From contig NZ_JAQSDH010000033.1 of assembly GCF_029945805.1 (NCBI RefSeq), forward strand, positions 1-64,000: a stretch of 64,000 nt of DNA. The letters are read 5' to 3'. This stretch comes from Flavobacterium sp. Lineage in GTDB: Bacteria > Bacteroidota > Bacteroidia > Flavobacteriales > Flavobacteriaceae. Of this stretch, positions 44,280 through 53,458 are shown piece by piece. A program made the translations under genes and the position numbers. Positions within the stretch are counted from its first letter, which is position 1, and each line of letters begins with the position of its first letter. The notes below the pieces were generated by a model that was not told the origin of the DNA, did not search any database, and worked only from the letters and a program-made list of their open reading frames with translations.

Positions 44280-44287
44280 CAAAGCTA
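44280..44287 (-). promoter_or_regulatory. -7 box TAGCTTTG for the antiporter gene
   Basis: Exact TAnnTTTG match on the minus strand 18 bases before the ATG at 44262. Confidence 0.5.
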
Positions 44288-44307
44288 GTCATTTAAGATT
44301 TGGAATT

Positions 44308-44874
44308 CTAACACACGCTTAACGTAGCAAGTGGCGTGTATCCCAAATGTAGTTCATCTGGCTGATTGACAAGTTCTTTAGAGACAATAATTCGGCAGGT
44401 ATTTTTATCAAATACCATCAAGATTTCTTCAACGGGATAAATTTCATCCACATCAAGTGCCTATTTGCTATCGACATGTGCTGCAGCTCCTTTGAAACCA
44501 TAGTTTGAATAAAAAGATGTTTTCTTAGAAAATTTAATGGCTTCCTTTAAATTTCTTGCAGCAAATAGCCCTCTGAAATGATATTCTTGAAATTTGCCAT
44601 TCTTGTACCCACCAAGATTGACGAAGAACAATGATATAGCGCTTTTCGTACTATTTAGATCAATTTTAGGAAAGACTTTTATTCTAAACCCATTTACATT
44701 GGTCACTTCGCGCCAACAATCTATATGAAGATTAGTTGCTTCTGGCCAAAAGTTTTTTAGGGCTGGAATTACATCAGCAACTTTTTGACCTATTCCAAAA
44801 AAAATATCATGCTGTGCCGTATATCGATTGGGAAGTCTGCCGCCAATTAAAAAGAAAAACAGTTTATATTCCAT
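44308..44874 (-). pseudogene. DUF1543 family gene interrupted by an in-frame TAG
   Basis: From the ATG at 44874 the frame encodes 137 residues with the DUF1543 N-terminus (FFLIGGRLPNRYTAQHDIFF) and stops at TAG (44461-44463) after AAHVDSK. The same frame then continues without interruption for 50 codons (ALDVDEIYPVEEILMVFDKN ... LATLSVC) to a second TAG at 44308-44310. The family has a conserved HVD-x-K followed by VD-x-D in the same region, so the downstream part is the genuine C-terminus. The gene therefore carries one nonsense codon. Either a truncated 137-residue protein is made (end 44461) or TAG is read through. The function of DUF1543 is unknown. Confidence 0.8.
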
Positions 44875-44908
44875 TATTTATTTTTCTGTTAAGTAGGTTT
44901 ATCCCAAA

Positions 44909-45244
44909 TTATTTCTTTCGAGTATTAATTATTATCGAAGGTTTCATGCCATCTCTATTGGCACCATTTTGATCGAGAATAAGTACTTGAGTTCGTAAAA
45001 TGTTTTTTGGTTCAATCATAAAAGTGTCTAAATCATCAATCATTAAGTCATTCACCATAACATTTATAGCTTTAGCATTTCGCAAGGATTCGTTTTCTAA
45101 TTTAATCTTATCCACCAATTTTTGCAAGGTGATTGCTCCGTTTTGTTTATCAGCCACTGCTTTTTCAGTACTGCTGGAATTTGGCTGCGAAAAGGCAGTA
45201 AGTGAAAGTAAAGCAAGGAAGATAGTAAGTGTTCGTTTAATCAT
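44909..45244 (-). CDS. Hypothetical exported protein
   Basis: A protein of 111 residues with a Sec signal peptide (MIKRTLTIFLALLSLTAFS) cleaved before QPNSSS. The mature part is about 90 residues, predicted helical then beta, with MVNDLMIDDLDTFMIEPKNI and a basic C-terminus. No family was recognised. It is probably periplasmic. It sits 34 bases upstream of the interrupted DUF1543 gene and may share its transcript. Confidence 0.7.
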   Translation of the reverse strand: MIKRTLTIFLALLSLTAFSQPNSSSTEKAVADKQNGAITLQKLVDKIKLENESLRNAKAINVMVNDLMIDDLDTFMIEPKNILRTQVLILDQNGANRDGMKPSIIINTRKK

Positions 45245-45347
45245 TTTTCTTTAATAAATATAGATTTACAGAATAGCAAAGCTGTTAAAAAAAGCTCAAA
45301 CTTCAAAAAATAGAAATACTATTCTTCTATATAGTTACTTTAATTTT

Positions 45348-46112
45348 CTAAAATTCAACAGTATTAAAAATCGTATTGGAGCCGCCTTCTACATTAATAT
45401 TTCGTCTAGTGATTGGTGTCGCGGGCAACATAGGTGTAATAGTTACTTGGTAACTTCCTGGAGGTAGGCCTGCTATTTTAAAATTTCCGTTGGAGTTACT
45501 GCTGGTGGAATACTTTATATTAGAAGATGATGTTGCACTTATTATTGCCAACGATGTATTTCGAGTAGTTCCCGAAATACTTCCTGTGAGCAGCTTGTCT
45601 ACAATTCTAAGTACGGGTTTTAATTTGTAGGTATTATTTCCGGTAGCTACTATTGAAGCGTAGGCATCAAAATCGATTAGAATTTCATTATCAATAGTAT
45701 TTTTTAAATTTTGATTTACCGTAACTTTTAAACCCAATTGATCTTGACTTGGAGTTACTAATGGATAACTGTTATTATTTAAAACAACAGTATTGTTTGG
45801 GCCTAATAGCAGTCGGATTTGTTTTACTTCGGGATTACTAAGGTAGCTGGAAGCCAAAAGCATATTGGTGCCGTTGGATAGTTCCAGAAGATTTATAATT
45901 CCGGCGGCCGTCGTTAAGTTTACTGTTTTTCCGCTTCCATCTATAATTGAAACGCCACGGATATCGACATTTACCTTAGTGTAAGGTCCAGGTGCATCAG
46001 TCATACGAACTTTATAGAAGTACTTTCCATTAAGAGACGTTGTTTCGTCGGCGCAGGAACTTGCGGTACTTAGACCAGCAAAGATTAATAGAGTACCAAA
46101 TAGCTTTTTCAT
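45348..46112 (-). CDS. DUF4382 lipoprotein with C-terminal carboxypeptidase-regulatory-like domain
   Basis: A predicted lipoprotein of 254 residues (lipobox ASSC, Cys20). Residues about 30-170 match DUF4382 (KVRMTDAPGPYTKVNVDIRG, the VKQIRLLLGPNNTVVL strand pair and VDKLLTGSISG at the end). Residues about 175-254 form a beta-sandwich of the CarboxypepD_reg type (NSNGNFKIAGLPPGSYQVTI). Such proteins are surface or periplasmic in Bacteroidota and have unknown ligands. It is a single gene 145 bases downstream of the ompA-type gene terminator region and reads in the same direction. Confidence 0.87.
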   Translation of the reverse strand: MKKLFGTLLIFAGLSTASSCADETTSLNGKYFYKVRMTDAPGPYTKVNVDIRGVSIIDGSGKTVNLTTAAGIINLLELSNGTNMLLASSYLSNPEVKQIRLLLGPNNTVVLNNNSYPLVTPSQDQLGLKVTVNQNLKNTIDNEILIDFDAYASIVATGNNTYKLKPVLRIVDKLLTGSISGTTRNTSLAIISATSSSNIKYSTSSNSNGNFKIAGLPPGSYQVTITPMLPATPITRRNINVEGGSNTIFNTVEF

Positions 46113-46207
46113 TGCACTAATTTTTAGATTTGGATTTACAAAGTTGGTTATTTAAACCGGTTATCAGTTACACTATCGCAGTGAATTTTTATAAAATTTT
46201 ATAAAAA

Positions 46208-46236
46208 AAATGTCCGCGATAATATCGCGGACATTT
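46208..46236 (-). terminator. Strong Rho-independent terminator of the OmpA-type gene
   Basis: A 14-bp perfect GC-rich stem (46208-46221 with 46223-46236, core tgtccgcgat), followed on the minus strand by eight T. Confidence 0.92.
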
Positions 46237-46257
46237 CTAGTACTAAAAGAAATTGAT

Positions 46258-47715
46258 TTAGTAAGCCGTTTTTAATTCGACCCTTCTGTTTTTAGCTTTA
46301 CCTAAAGATGTTTTATTACTAGCTATTGGTTTAGTTTCACCATAACCTGTGGCTGTTAATCTAGATTCGTTAATACCTTTGCTTGTCAAATATTTTTTAA
46401 CCGATTCCGTTCTTTTTTGAGAAAGCGTTTGGTTAAAGGCATCTGATCCATCACTATCCGTGTGACCATCTATTGCTAAACTTGCAGCATCGTATTTGTT
46501 TAAGATTTTTACCAATTCATCTAGTAATGTTAATGAAGCTACTTTTAGTTTATCACTTCCCGTTTCAAAGAACAATTTACTTCCGATGTAATTGATTCTA
46601 ACTACGTCTTGTTTTGCAATTTCTGGACAACCTTTGTTTTCCATAGTTCCTTTTACTTTTGGACAACGGTCATCGATATCCGCTACACCATCTCCATCAC
46701 TATCAGGACATCCTTTTAAACTTACCGGACCGGCAACATCAGGACAACGGTCTTCATCATTTGAAACACCATCTTTATCAGTATCTAAAGCACAACCTGT
46801 TGCATCTACTTTAGTTCCTGATTTTGTATTTGGACATTTATCATCTATATCGGCAACCCCATCACCATCAGCATCTGGACATCCTTTAAGAGCGATTGTT
46901 CCTTTTACATCAGGGCAACGATCTTCTGCATCACTTACACCATCATTGTCTTTATCTGGGCAACCATTCATAGCTGCAGTTCCAGCAACATCAGGACAAG
47001 TATCTAAATAATCGGCAACCCCATCTTTATCTTTGTCAAGTGGACATCCATTTTTATCAACGGCAACATTGGGTGGAGTGTCTGGACATTTATCTCTGTT
47101 GTCAGAAACGCCATCATTATCAGAATCTTTTCCTTTACCAAAATTATAAGTAAGACCTGCAGAATGCAATAAATAATCTTCCTTTGAATTACCTGCTACA
47201 ACACCATCACGAGCGTCGTTATTAGTAAACATAAAGGTTTCTTGTAGATTCAAGGTTAAAGCAGGAGTCAGTCGGATGTTAAATCCACCACCAGCAGTTG
47301 GCATAGCGGAATCAATTTTTTCTTTGTGAAAGTTTAATTGGTTATCAAATAAAATTACACCAATACCACCAAATACGTAAGGACTAATAATGTAGTCAGA
47401 TCCGAGAGGTTTGATTCTTAAGTTTACGTTCGCAGCACTAAAATCACCTTTAAATCCTGTAACACTACTGTCATATCCAAGGGTACCACGATTGAATGCC
47501 GCATTAATGTCCATATATTTAAAAAGATATCTAGATACATTTATTCCACCAAAACCATACATAGTTTTATCGGTTTGGTACCAATCTCTACCTAAATCAC
47601 CGTTATATTGGATAACTCCGCCTTGTACTCCGAAACTCCATTTTCTGTCTTGAGTCTGAGCTGTTGTTGCAAGTGCTGATATGAGGCAAACACTTAGCAT
47701 TAAAAGTTTTTTCAT
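46258..47715 (-). CDS. OmpA family outer-membrane protein with thrombospondin type 3 repeats
   Basis: A 485-residue outer-membrane protein. A signal peptide (MKKLLMLSVCLISALATTAQ) and an N-terminal eight-stranded barrel-like domain (to about 200) are followed by six calcium-binding thrombospondin type 3 repeats (about 205-350; pattern D-x-DxDGVxD-x3-CP) and a C-terminal OmpA peptidoglycan-binding domain (about 375-485; FETGSDKL, DGHTDSDGSDAFNQTLSQKR, NRRVEL). It anchors the outer membrane to the cell wall, with a Ca2+-stabilised spacer. In flavobacteria this is usually an abundant protein, consistent with the strong terminator. Confidence 0.96.
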   Translation of the reverse strand: MKKLLMLSVCLISALATTAQTQDRKWSFGVQGGVIQYNGDLGRDWYQTDKTMYGFGGINVSRYLFKYMDINAAFNRGTLGYDSSVTGFKGDFSAANVNLRIKPLGSDYIISPYVFGGIGVILFDNQLNFHKEKIDSAMPTAGGGFNIRLTPALTLNLQETFMFTNNDARDGVVAGNSKEDYLLHSAGLTYNFGKGKDSDNDGVSDNRDKCPDTPPNVAVDKNGCPLDKDKDGVADYLDTCPDVAGTAAMNGCPDKDNDGVSDAEDRCPDVKGTIALKGCPDADGDGVADIDDKCPNTKSGTKVDATGCALDTDKDGVSNDEDRCPDVAGPVSLKGCPDSDGDGVADIDDRCPKVKGTMENKGCPEIAKQDVVRINYIGSKLFFETGSDKLKVASLTLLDELVKILNKYDAASLAIDGHTDSDGSDAFNQTLSQKRTESVKKYLTSKGINESRLTATGYGETKPIASNKTSLGKAKNRRVELKTAY

Positions 47716-47835
47716 TTTCTTGTTTTTTATTTAAAATTAGATAGGACAAATTTCATGTGTAATGGTGAATTCTTTGTTATATAAATTTGCGTTTAGTTTA
47801 TGATATTCGCACTTTGTCTTTAAATAAAAATTAAA

Positions 47836-47869
47836 AAACCCTGCTGCATAAAGGACTGCGGTAGGGTTT
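47836..47869 (-). terminator. Terminator downstream of the DUF892-like gene
   Basis: A 13-position stem including G-U pairs (47836-47848 with 47857-47869), 8-base loop, followed on the minus strand by a T-rich tract. Confidence 0.75.
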
Positions 47870-47898
47870 AAATGTTTGAAGTACGCTATATTAACTAA

Positions 47899-48243
47899 TT
47901 AATCTTGACTATTTGGGTTAATTGATGTCTTTCTTGAAGAATTTAAATCAACGCTGACAATTTCATTTATAGATGGAAATTTAACTTCCAATTTTTTGAT
48001 GTGATCTCTTATATATTTAGTTTGTAATGTTAGTATTTCTTTTAATTCCGTTGTTTTTGCAGTACTCATAATCATTTTTAAAGCGATAAGGGTTTGTTTT
48101 TCATACCAATAAATTTCTCGTAATTCGATCATTGATTTTTTATATAAAATTTCGTTCTCGATACTGTTATTACTCTTCAGTGTACTGCTTTCCATTTGAT
48201 TTTCATTGACATTTGTGTTGTAGTTGACAGATTTGTTTTTCAT
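47899..48243 (-). CDS. Small protein with partial DUF892 (YciE-like) helical pair
   Basis: A 114-residue soluble protein. After a hydrophilic, Asn-rich N-terminus, the segment MIELREIYWYEKQTLIALKM and ILTLQTKYIRDHIKKLEVKF resembles the first two helices of DUF892/YciE ferritin-like proteins (L-x-E-I/L-Y-x-x-E-K-x-L and a following HVxRLE helix). The second half of the four-helix fold is missing, so it is a truncated or short family member. Members are linked to osmotic or oxidative stress. The frame is open to a TTG at 48276, but the ATG at 48243 is preferred. It ends 13 bases or so before a good terminator. Confidence 0.65.
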   Translation of the reverse strand: MKNKSVNYNTNVNENQMESSTLKSNNSIENEILYKKSMIELREIYWYEKQTLIALKMIMSTAKTTELKEILTLQTKYIRDHIKKLEVKFPSINEIVSVDLNSSRKTSINPNSQD

Positions 48244-48434
48244 ATTGCAAATTTTATAAGCTTTATATTTGGACAATAAGTTTGATTTTTTTGTTCCGTA
48301 AAGCCTGATTACAGTACAAAGTTGGAATAAAATACTTTATTATTGTTATATTATTTAACACCTATTTTTTACAATTCACATGCCGACAAGTACCCTATTT
48401 AAACAAATAATCTATTCATAAAAGTGCATAAAAA

Positions 48435-48456
48435 AAGCTTCTTGATTAAGAAGCTT
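48435..48456 (-). terminator. Rho-independent terminator of the acyl-CoA synthetase gene
   Basis: A 9-bp perfect stem (aagcttctt with aagaagctt), 4-base loop, followed on the minus strand by T residues. Confidence 0.85.
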
Positions 48457-48479
48457 ATATAGAAGAGAATTGGTCGTAT

Positions 48480-50258
48480 CTAATTGTTGCCATAAATTTT
48501 GTGAAACAAATTGATGTATTTTTCCATTACAATTTTACGTTTTAGTTTCATTGTAGGGGTTAAATGTCCGGCCTGAACAGTCCATAAATCGGGAGTCAAT
48601 TCAAACTTCTTGATTTTTTCCCAATTCCCAAATTTCTCATTCACACCATCTACTTCTTGTTGGATGCGACTGATTACTTCTCTATTGGAAATTATATCTT
48701 GATTGGTTGTTCCGATGTTCAGTTTGTGCAGTTTTGCCCATTCTTTTACAAATTCAAAATTAGGTTGAATAAACGCGGCAGGCATTTTTTGTCCATCACC
48801 AATAACCATTATTTGCTCAATAAAACGCGATTGTTTCATGGCATTCTCTAAAAGTTGAGGTGCAATGTATTTTCCGCCAGATGTTTTGAACATCTCTTTT
48901 TTACGGTCTGTAATCTTTAGGAAACCATCCGAATCTACTTCGCCAATATCGCCCGTATGGAAATAGCCATCCACAATCGCTTCTTTGGTCAATACTTCAT
49001 CTTTATAATAGCCCAACATTACGTTTGGACCTTTACATAAGATTTCGCCATCGGCTGCAATTTTAACTTCAACATTTCGAATGATTCTTCCGGCGGTTCC
49101 AATCTTAAAACCCGTGTTTCGCATATCATTCACAGAAATTACGGGTGAAGTTTCCGTCAATCCATAGCCTTCCATTACATAGATTTCTGCTGCAGCAAAT
49201 ATCCGAGCTAAACGCGGTTGCAGTGCGGCACTTCCGTTGACAATCAAATCTAATTTTCCACCTAAACCTTCTTTCCATTTGCTGAAAATAAGTTTACGTG
49301 CAATTTTTAATTGAAATTCGTACCAAGCACCATTCGCACCATATGGTTCGTACTTTAATCCAATATCTACGGCCCAGAAAAACAACCTCTTCTTGATTCC
49401 AGTAAGTTCAGAACCTTTTGCAATAATCTTCTCATAAACCTTCTCGATCAGTCGCGGAACACCGGTCATTACTGTTGGATTAATTTCTTTAATATTATCA
49501 GAAATTTTTTCTAACGATTCACCAAAGTAAATCGAACAACCATAAAACTGATAGATATAGGTTACCATTCGCTCATAAATATGGCAGATTGGCAAGAAAC
49601 TCAGTGCGCGACTTTTCCCAGGAGTGAACGGAATTCTATCCGCGCTGTCCAAAACATTGGAAACAATATTATTGTGGGAAAGCATAACGCCTTTTGGTCT
49701 TCCAGTGGTTCCCGAAGTATAAATTATTGTAGCTAATTCTAATGGTTTAACATTGTTTTTTCGATCCTCAACCACATCTTGATTGCTTTCGTCTTTTCCT
49801 AATTCCAATAGTTCCGCCCAGTTTTTACAATCTGCTATTTGGTTGAAAGAATATACTTCTTTTAGCTCTGGAACATTAGCCTTTATTTGATTTAATTTTC
49901 CCAAAACTTCCTCATCGGAAACAAAACAGTACATCGCTTCCGAGTGGTTTAAAATGTATTCGTAATCCGTTTCTGAAATAGTTGGATAAATAGGAACGGT
50001 TTGAGCTCCTGTTTGTAAAACACCAATATCCATTATATGCCATTCCGTTCTGTTATTAGACGAAATTATGGCAATCTTATCGTTTTTTTGAATTCCCATC
50101 CGCAGCAAAGCTCTTGAAATAGTATTTGCTTTTTCAAGGTATTCCTTTGTTGAGGTTTTAATCCATTGACCGTTTTGTTTTGTAACTAAAGCGTCTGGTA
50201 GATTGTATTTTTCTAGTTGATGGTATGGAAAATCAAAAAGTCTTGTGATTGGAGTCAT
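48480..50258 (-). CDS. Long-chain fatty acid--CoA ligase (AMP-dependent synthetase)
   Basis: This enzyme of 592 residues activates fatty acids with ATP and CoA for beta-oxidation or lipid synthesis. It belongs to the ANL superfamily: P-loop IIYTSGTTGRPKGVMLSHNN near residue 190, the VMEGYGLTETSPV motif near 390, and the YFHTGDIGEVDSDGFLKITD hinge region near 470. The whole arrangement resembles FadD15-type long-chain synthetases. No promoter box was confidently identified. It lies 9 kb from the beta-oxidation operon, not within it, but would feed it. Confidence 0.93.
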   Translation of the reverse strand: MTPITRLFDFPYHQLEKYNLPDALVTKQNGQWIKTSTKEYLEKANTISRALLRMGIQKNDKIAIISSNNRTEWHIMDIGVLQTGAQTVPIYPTISETDYEYILNHSEAMYCFVSDEEVLGKLNQIKANVPELKEVYSFNQIADCKNWAELLELGKDESNQDVVEDRKNNVKPLELATIIYTSGTTGRPKGVMLSHNNIVSNVLDSADRIPFTPGKSRALSFLPICHIYERMVTYIYQFYGCSIYFGESLEKISDNIKEINPTVMTGVPRLIEKVYEKIIAKGSELTGIKKRLFFWAVDIGLKYEPYGANGAWYEFQLKIARKLIFSKWKEGLGGKLDLIVNGSAALQPRLARIFAAAEIYVMEGYGLTETSPVISVNDMRNTGFKIGTAGRIIRNVEVKIAADGEILCKGPNVMLGYYKDEVLTKEAIVDGYFHTGDIGEVDSDGFLKITDRKKEMFKTSGGKYIAPQLLENAMKQSRFIEQIMVIGDGQKMPAAFIQPNFEFVKEWAKLHKLNIGTTNQDIISNREVISRIQQEVDGVNEKFGNWEKIKKFELTPDLWTVQAGHLTPTMKLKRKIVMEKYINLFHKIYGNN

Positions 50259-50346
50259 TATGGTGCTAATTTTACCGCAAATTAATTAATATTAGTTTGA
50301 TGCACAATAATAATTTAAAATATAAAGAAATTAGCACTGAAATATG

Positions 50347-50354
50347 TAGTTTTG
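50347..50354 (+). promoter_or_regulatory. -7 box TAGTTTTG for the second LtaS-type gene
   Basis: Exact TAnnTTTG match 23 bases before the ATG at 50378. Confidence 0.5.
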
Positions 50355-50377
50355 CTATCCGTAATTTTATTATTTAG

Positions 50378-52303
50378 ATGAAAAAATACCCACGTTTAAA
50401 CGAATATAAGGTACTCGCTTTACGAATTTTACTGGCTTATGTTTTTTATTCTATAGCACGCATTTTATTCTACTTTTACAACAGTTCTTTAATAAAAGTG
50501 AATAGCCTAACCGATTTTTTAAGTCTTTGTTACCACGGACTGGCTTTTGACACCACTACAATTTTGTATGTAAACGGATTGTTTATTTTGGTTTCCATTT
50601 TGCCTTTCGTAACCAATACCCACAAACGCTTTCAGAAAGTGGTTTTCTATATTTACTTCGTAACCAATTTGCTTGCGTTTTCTGCCAATTTCATTGATTT
50701 TATTTATTACCGCTATACGTTCAGCAGAAGTACAAGAGCTTCGCTCGACACGCTTCAAAATGAACAAAATAAACTGCTTTTGTTGGGTAATTTTTTACTG
50801 AATTATTGGCATGTGTTTGTATTCTTTATTGTTTTAGCTCTTGTTTGGATTTGGCTTTATAAAAAAATTAAACTTTCAGATACTAAGCAGCATCCCAATA
50901 TACCGTATTTTGCTTTTTCAACGGTAAGTTTCGTTTTGATTGCAGCGCTTTGCATTGGCGGAATTCGAGGAGATTTCAAGAAAAGTACCCGTCCAATTAA
51001 TATTTTGGATGCGAGCCGATTTACTAAAAATACCAGTCAAGCTGATGTGGTGCTTAACACTCCTTTTGCTATCATTAGAACGTGGAATACCAATACGTTT
51101 CAAAAAGTTAATCTGGTTTCAAAAGTGCAGATTGATAGTTTATTAGTGCCTATAAAACAGTACAAAAACAATCCTTCTACCAAACCCAATATTGTTATTT
51201 TTCTACTTGAAAGTTTTGCTCGAGAATACAATGGCGCTTTCAATAAAGGAATAAAAATTCCAAATTATGAAGGTTACACGCCTTTTGTAGATTCATTAGC
51301 GCAACATAGTATGATTTACACTAATGCGTATGCTAATGGTTGGAAATCAATTCACGGGGTTTCTTCGGTAATTGCTGGAATTCCTTCCTTTCAAAATGCC
51401 TTTACTTCATCGCCTTTTCCGCAGCAGAAAATTGAATCTTTGGTTTCCATCTTGAAAAGCGAAGGGTATGATACTTCCTTTTTTCATGGCGCACCCAACG
51501 GTTCTATGGGTTTCTTAGGTTTCGGAAACATTCTGGGTTACGATCAGTACTACGGTAAAACCGAATATAATAATGATGCCGATTTTGATGGCGTATGGGG
51601 TATTTGGGATGAACCTTTTTTCCAGTATTTCAACAAAACACTATCGAAGAAAAAAACGCCTTTTATGGCAACTTTATTCTCGGTTTCTTCACACGAACCT
51701 TACAATATACCTGAGAAATATGAAGGTAAATTTCCAAAAGGAAAAGTAAATATTAACGAAAGTATTGGCTACACCGATATGGCACTGCAGAAATTTTTTG
51801 CTTCAGCTATAAAAGAATCTTGGTACAAAAATACGATTTTCGTATTAGTTGCTGATCACGGAAATACGATTGCTTACGATGAATACCGAAAGGAATTTAT
51901 GAAGAATACGGTACCTATATTATTCTTTTCGCCAGATGAAAAATACGTTGGTGTGAATAATGATTGGGCACAACAGATTGATATTTATCCAACACTTATT
52001 GATATGATTGGGTATCAAAAACCCTTTAGAAGTTGGGGTAGAAGCTTAATCAACGATAAACAAGTGGCGCCTTTCGTAATCAAATACGGTTCAAATATGT
52101 ATCAGTTTATGAGTGGGAATTACATCTGCACCTTTGATGGAAAGAAAGCTACTGGGTTTTATGATAAGAACGATAAGGCGATGGAAAATAATCTAATTTC
52201 TAACCGAAATTCCGAAATGAATGCAATCGAATTACGATGCAAAGCCTTTGTTCAGGATTATATGGAACGTGTGATTGATAAACGTTTGACTACAGTTAAA
52301 TAA
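50378..52303 (+). CDS. LtaS-type membrane sulfatase (paralogue)
   Basis: A 641-residue protein with about five N-terminal transmembrane helices and a C-terminal extracytoplasmic sulfatase domain. Motifs: NIVIFLLESFAREYN (metal-binding Glu), GWKSIHGVSSVIAGIPSF, where Ser takes the position of the usual Thr nucleophile, and LVADHGNT (metal Asp-His). It would transfer a phospho-group to lipids or glycans in the periplasm. It is similar in plan to the gene at 4688-6664 but differs in the nucleophile segment, so the two probably use different acceptors. It is a single gene; no strong terminator was found in the 216-base spacer after it. Confidence 0.87.
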   Translation: MKKYPRLNEYKVLALRILLAYVFYSIARILFYFYNSSLIKVNSLTDFLSLCYHGLAFDTTTILYVNGLFILVSILPFVTNTHKRFQKVVFYIYFVTNLLAFSANFIDFIYYRYTFSRSTRASLDTLQNEQNKLLLLGNFLLNYWHVFVFFIVLALVWIWLYKKIKLSDTKQHPNIPYFAFSTVSFVLIAALCIGGIRGDFKKSTRPINILDASRFTKNTSQADVVLNTPFAIIRTWNTNTFQKVNLVSKVQIDSLLVPIKQYKNNPSTKPNIVIFLLESFAREYNGAFNKGIKIPNYEGYTPFVDSLAQHSMIYTNAYANGWKSIHGVSSVIAGIPSFQNAFTSSPFPQQKIESLVSILKSEGYDTSFFHGAPNGSMGFLGFGNILGYDQYYGKTEYNNDADFDGVWGIWDEPFFQYFNKTLSKKKTPFMATLFSVSSHEPYNIPEKYEGKFPKGKVNINESIGYTDMALQKFFASAIKESWYKNTIFVLVADHGNTIAYDEYRKEFMKNTVPILFFSPDEKYVGVNNDWAQQIDIYPTLIDMIGYQKPFRSWGRSLINDKQVAPFVIKYGSNMYQFMSGNYICTFDGKKATGFYDKNDKAMENNLISNRNSEMNAIELRCKAFVQDYMERVIDKRLTTVK

Positions 52304-52519
52304 CCCGATTTTTTCTTATCATTCCTTTGAAGGCTCAAATGCAGAATTAAGCAAATATACGGATGCAATTCCGCCGCTGTCGAAAGGAAAAAAGTGAGCG
52401 ACTTTTATCGTTGAAACGAATTGCCTCAGACTTTAAGAAGCCTTTTTTAGCGGATGCTTGCATCAGGGACCATGATTTTAATGGATTGCCTAGACGGTAT
52501 TTTTCATAAAAAATTCCAT

Positions 52520-53383
52520 TTAGTTAGATATAAAATTAATAATATTTTCAATTACTTTTTTGTCACCTAGAATTTTTCGATGCCCTAATTTTTCTGTGAT
52601 GAGAATTTCTCCTTTTTGCAAATTCTGGTAAATATTGTAAGCGGCTTTGACTGGAATTTCTTGATCGTTTTCGTCGTGAATGATAAAAACTGGGATTTGA
52701 ATGGATTGCGCTGCAAAATTTGCGGAATATCGTTCCATATCAATGCCGTTTTTTTTCTCAAAATGAATTTTCATCCGACTTGCAATTTCTGATTTTAGCT
52801 CTAATTTTAAAACAAAATCATTTATTATATCCTGAATAATATCGCCGCTTCCAATAATCACTGCTTTTTTTAAACTTAATTCTTGTGTAATAGCATTTAA
52901 AATTGACATTCCGCCGAGTGAATGTCCAATGGCAAACTCAAATGGTCCAAATTGCTTTTCAATTTCAATAATAGAAGCAATAAATTCGGGCATTAGCGTT
53001 GTTTTACTTTCTGATTTTCCGTGTGCAGGAGCGTCAAAACTGATGGTTGAGAATTTATTTAAAAGTAATTCGTCAGCAATTTTGAAAAGTTGGGTTCCTC
53101 TTCCAGACCAACCATGCACTAAGAGTATTTTCTTTTCGCTTTCACCATATTGATACACAACAATATCTTTATTGATTTGGGGAATAAAAAGTTTTGATTG
53201 TTTGCTAGTTTTTTCCATTTCTAATTCTCTCTTCGGAATTTTATGTTTTACTGGCGTTGTGAATAATTTAGCTGCAAAGAATGTTGCTAATTTTGGGGAA
53301 ATTGCTTGTAATAGTTTAGCCGTTCGCGTAATTGCTTTCGGAATTTGCAACGATTGACTGGGGATTTCGACTTTTTTTGTCAT
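52520..53383 (-). CDS. Alpha/beta hydrolase
   Basis: A 287-residue alpha/beta-hydrolase. The oxyanion region is VHGWSGRGTQ, the nucleophile elbow AIGHSLGGMS carries the catalytic Ser, the acid is in IIHDENDQEIPV, and the base is His in LGHRKIL. An N-terminal extension of about 80 residues (many Lys and Pro) lacks a clear signal peptide. The substrate is unknown. It is divergent from glgE across a 75-base spacer, with no firm promoter seen. Confidence 0.88.
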   Translation of the reverse strand: MTKKVEIPSQSLQIPKAITRTAKLLQAISPKLATFFAAKLFTTPVKHKIPKRELEMEKTSKQSKLFIPQINKDIVVYQYGESEKKILLVHGWSGRGTQLFKIADELLLNKFSTISFDAPAHGKSESKTTLMPEFIASIIEIEKQFGPFEFAIGHSLGGMSILNAITQELSLKKAVIIGSGDIIQDIINDFVLKLELKSEIASRMKIHFEKKNGIDMERYSANFAAQSIQIPVFIIHDENDQEIPVKAAYNIYQNLQKGEILITEKLGHRKILGDKKVIENIINFISN

Positions 53384-53458
53384 TTCAATAAAATTTTAAT
53401 GCAATTTATTATTTAAACTATTTTTCTCTAAATTACAACTTTTTAAAATTACGATAAA

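Noticed and set aside
46592..47110. Internally repetitive DNA
   Set aside because: It encodes the thrombospondin type 3 repeats of the OmpA-type protein, so it is coding repetition and not a separate element.
52304..52519. Spacer after the second LtaS-type gene, read for a gene remnant or repeat
   Set aside because: No family fragment or repeat copy was recognised; only a 5-bp stem (gatgc/gcatc) is present.
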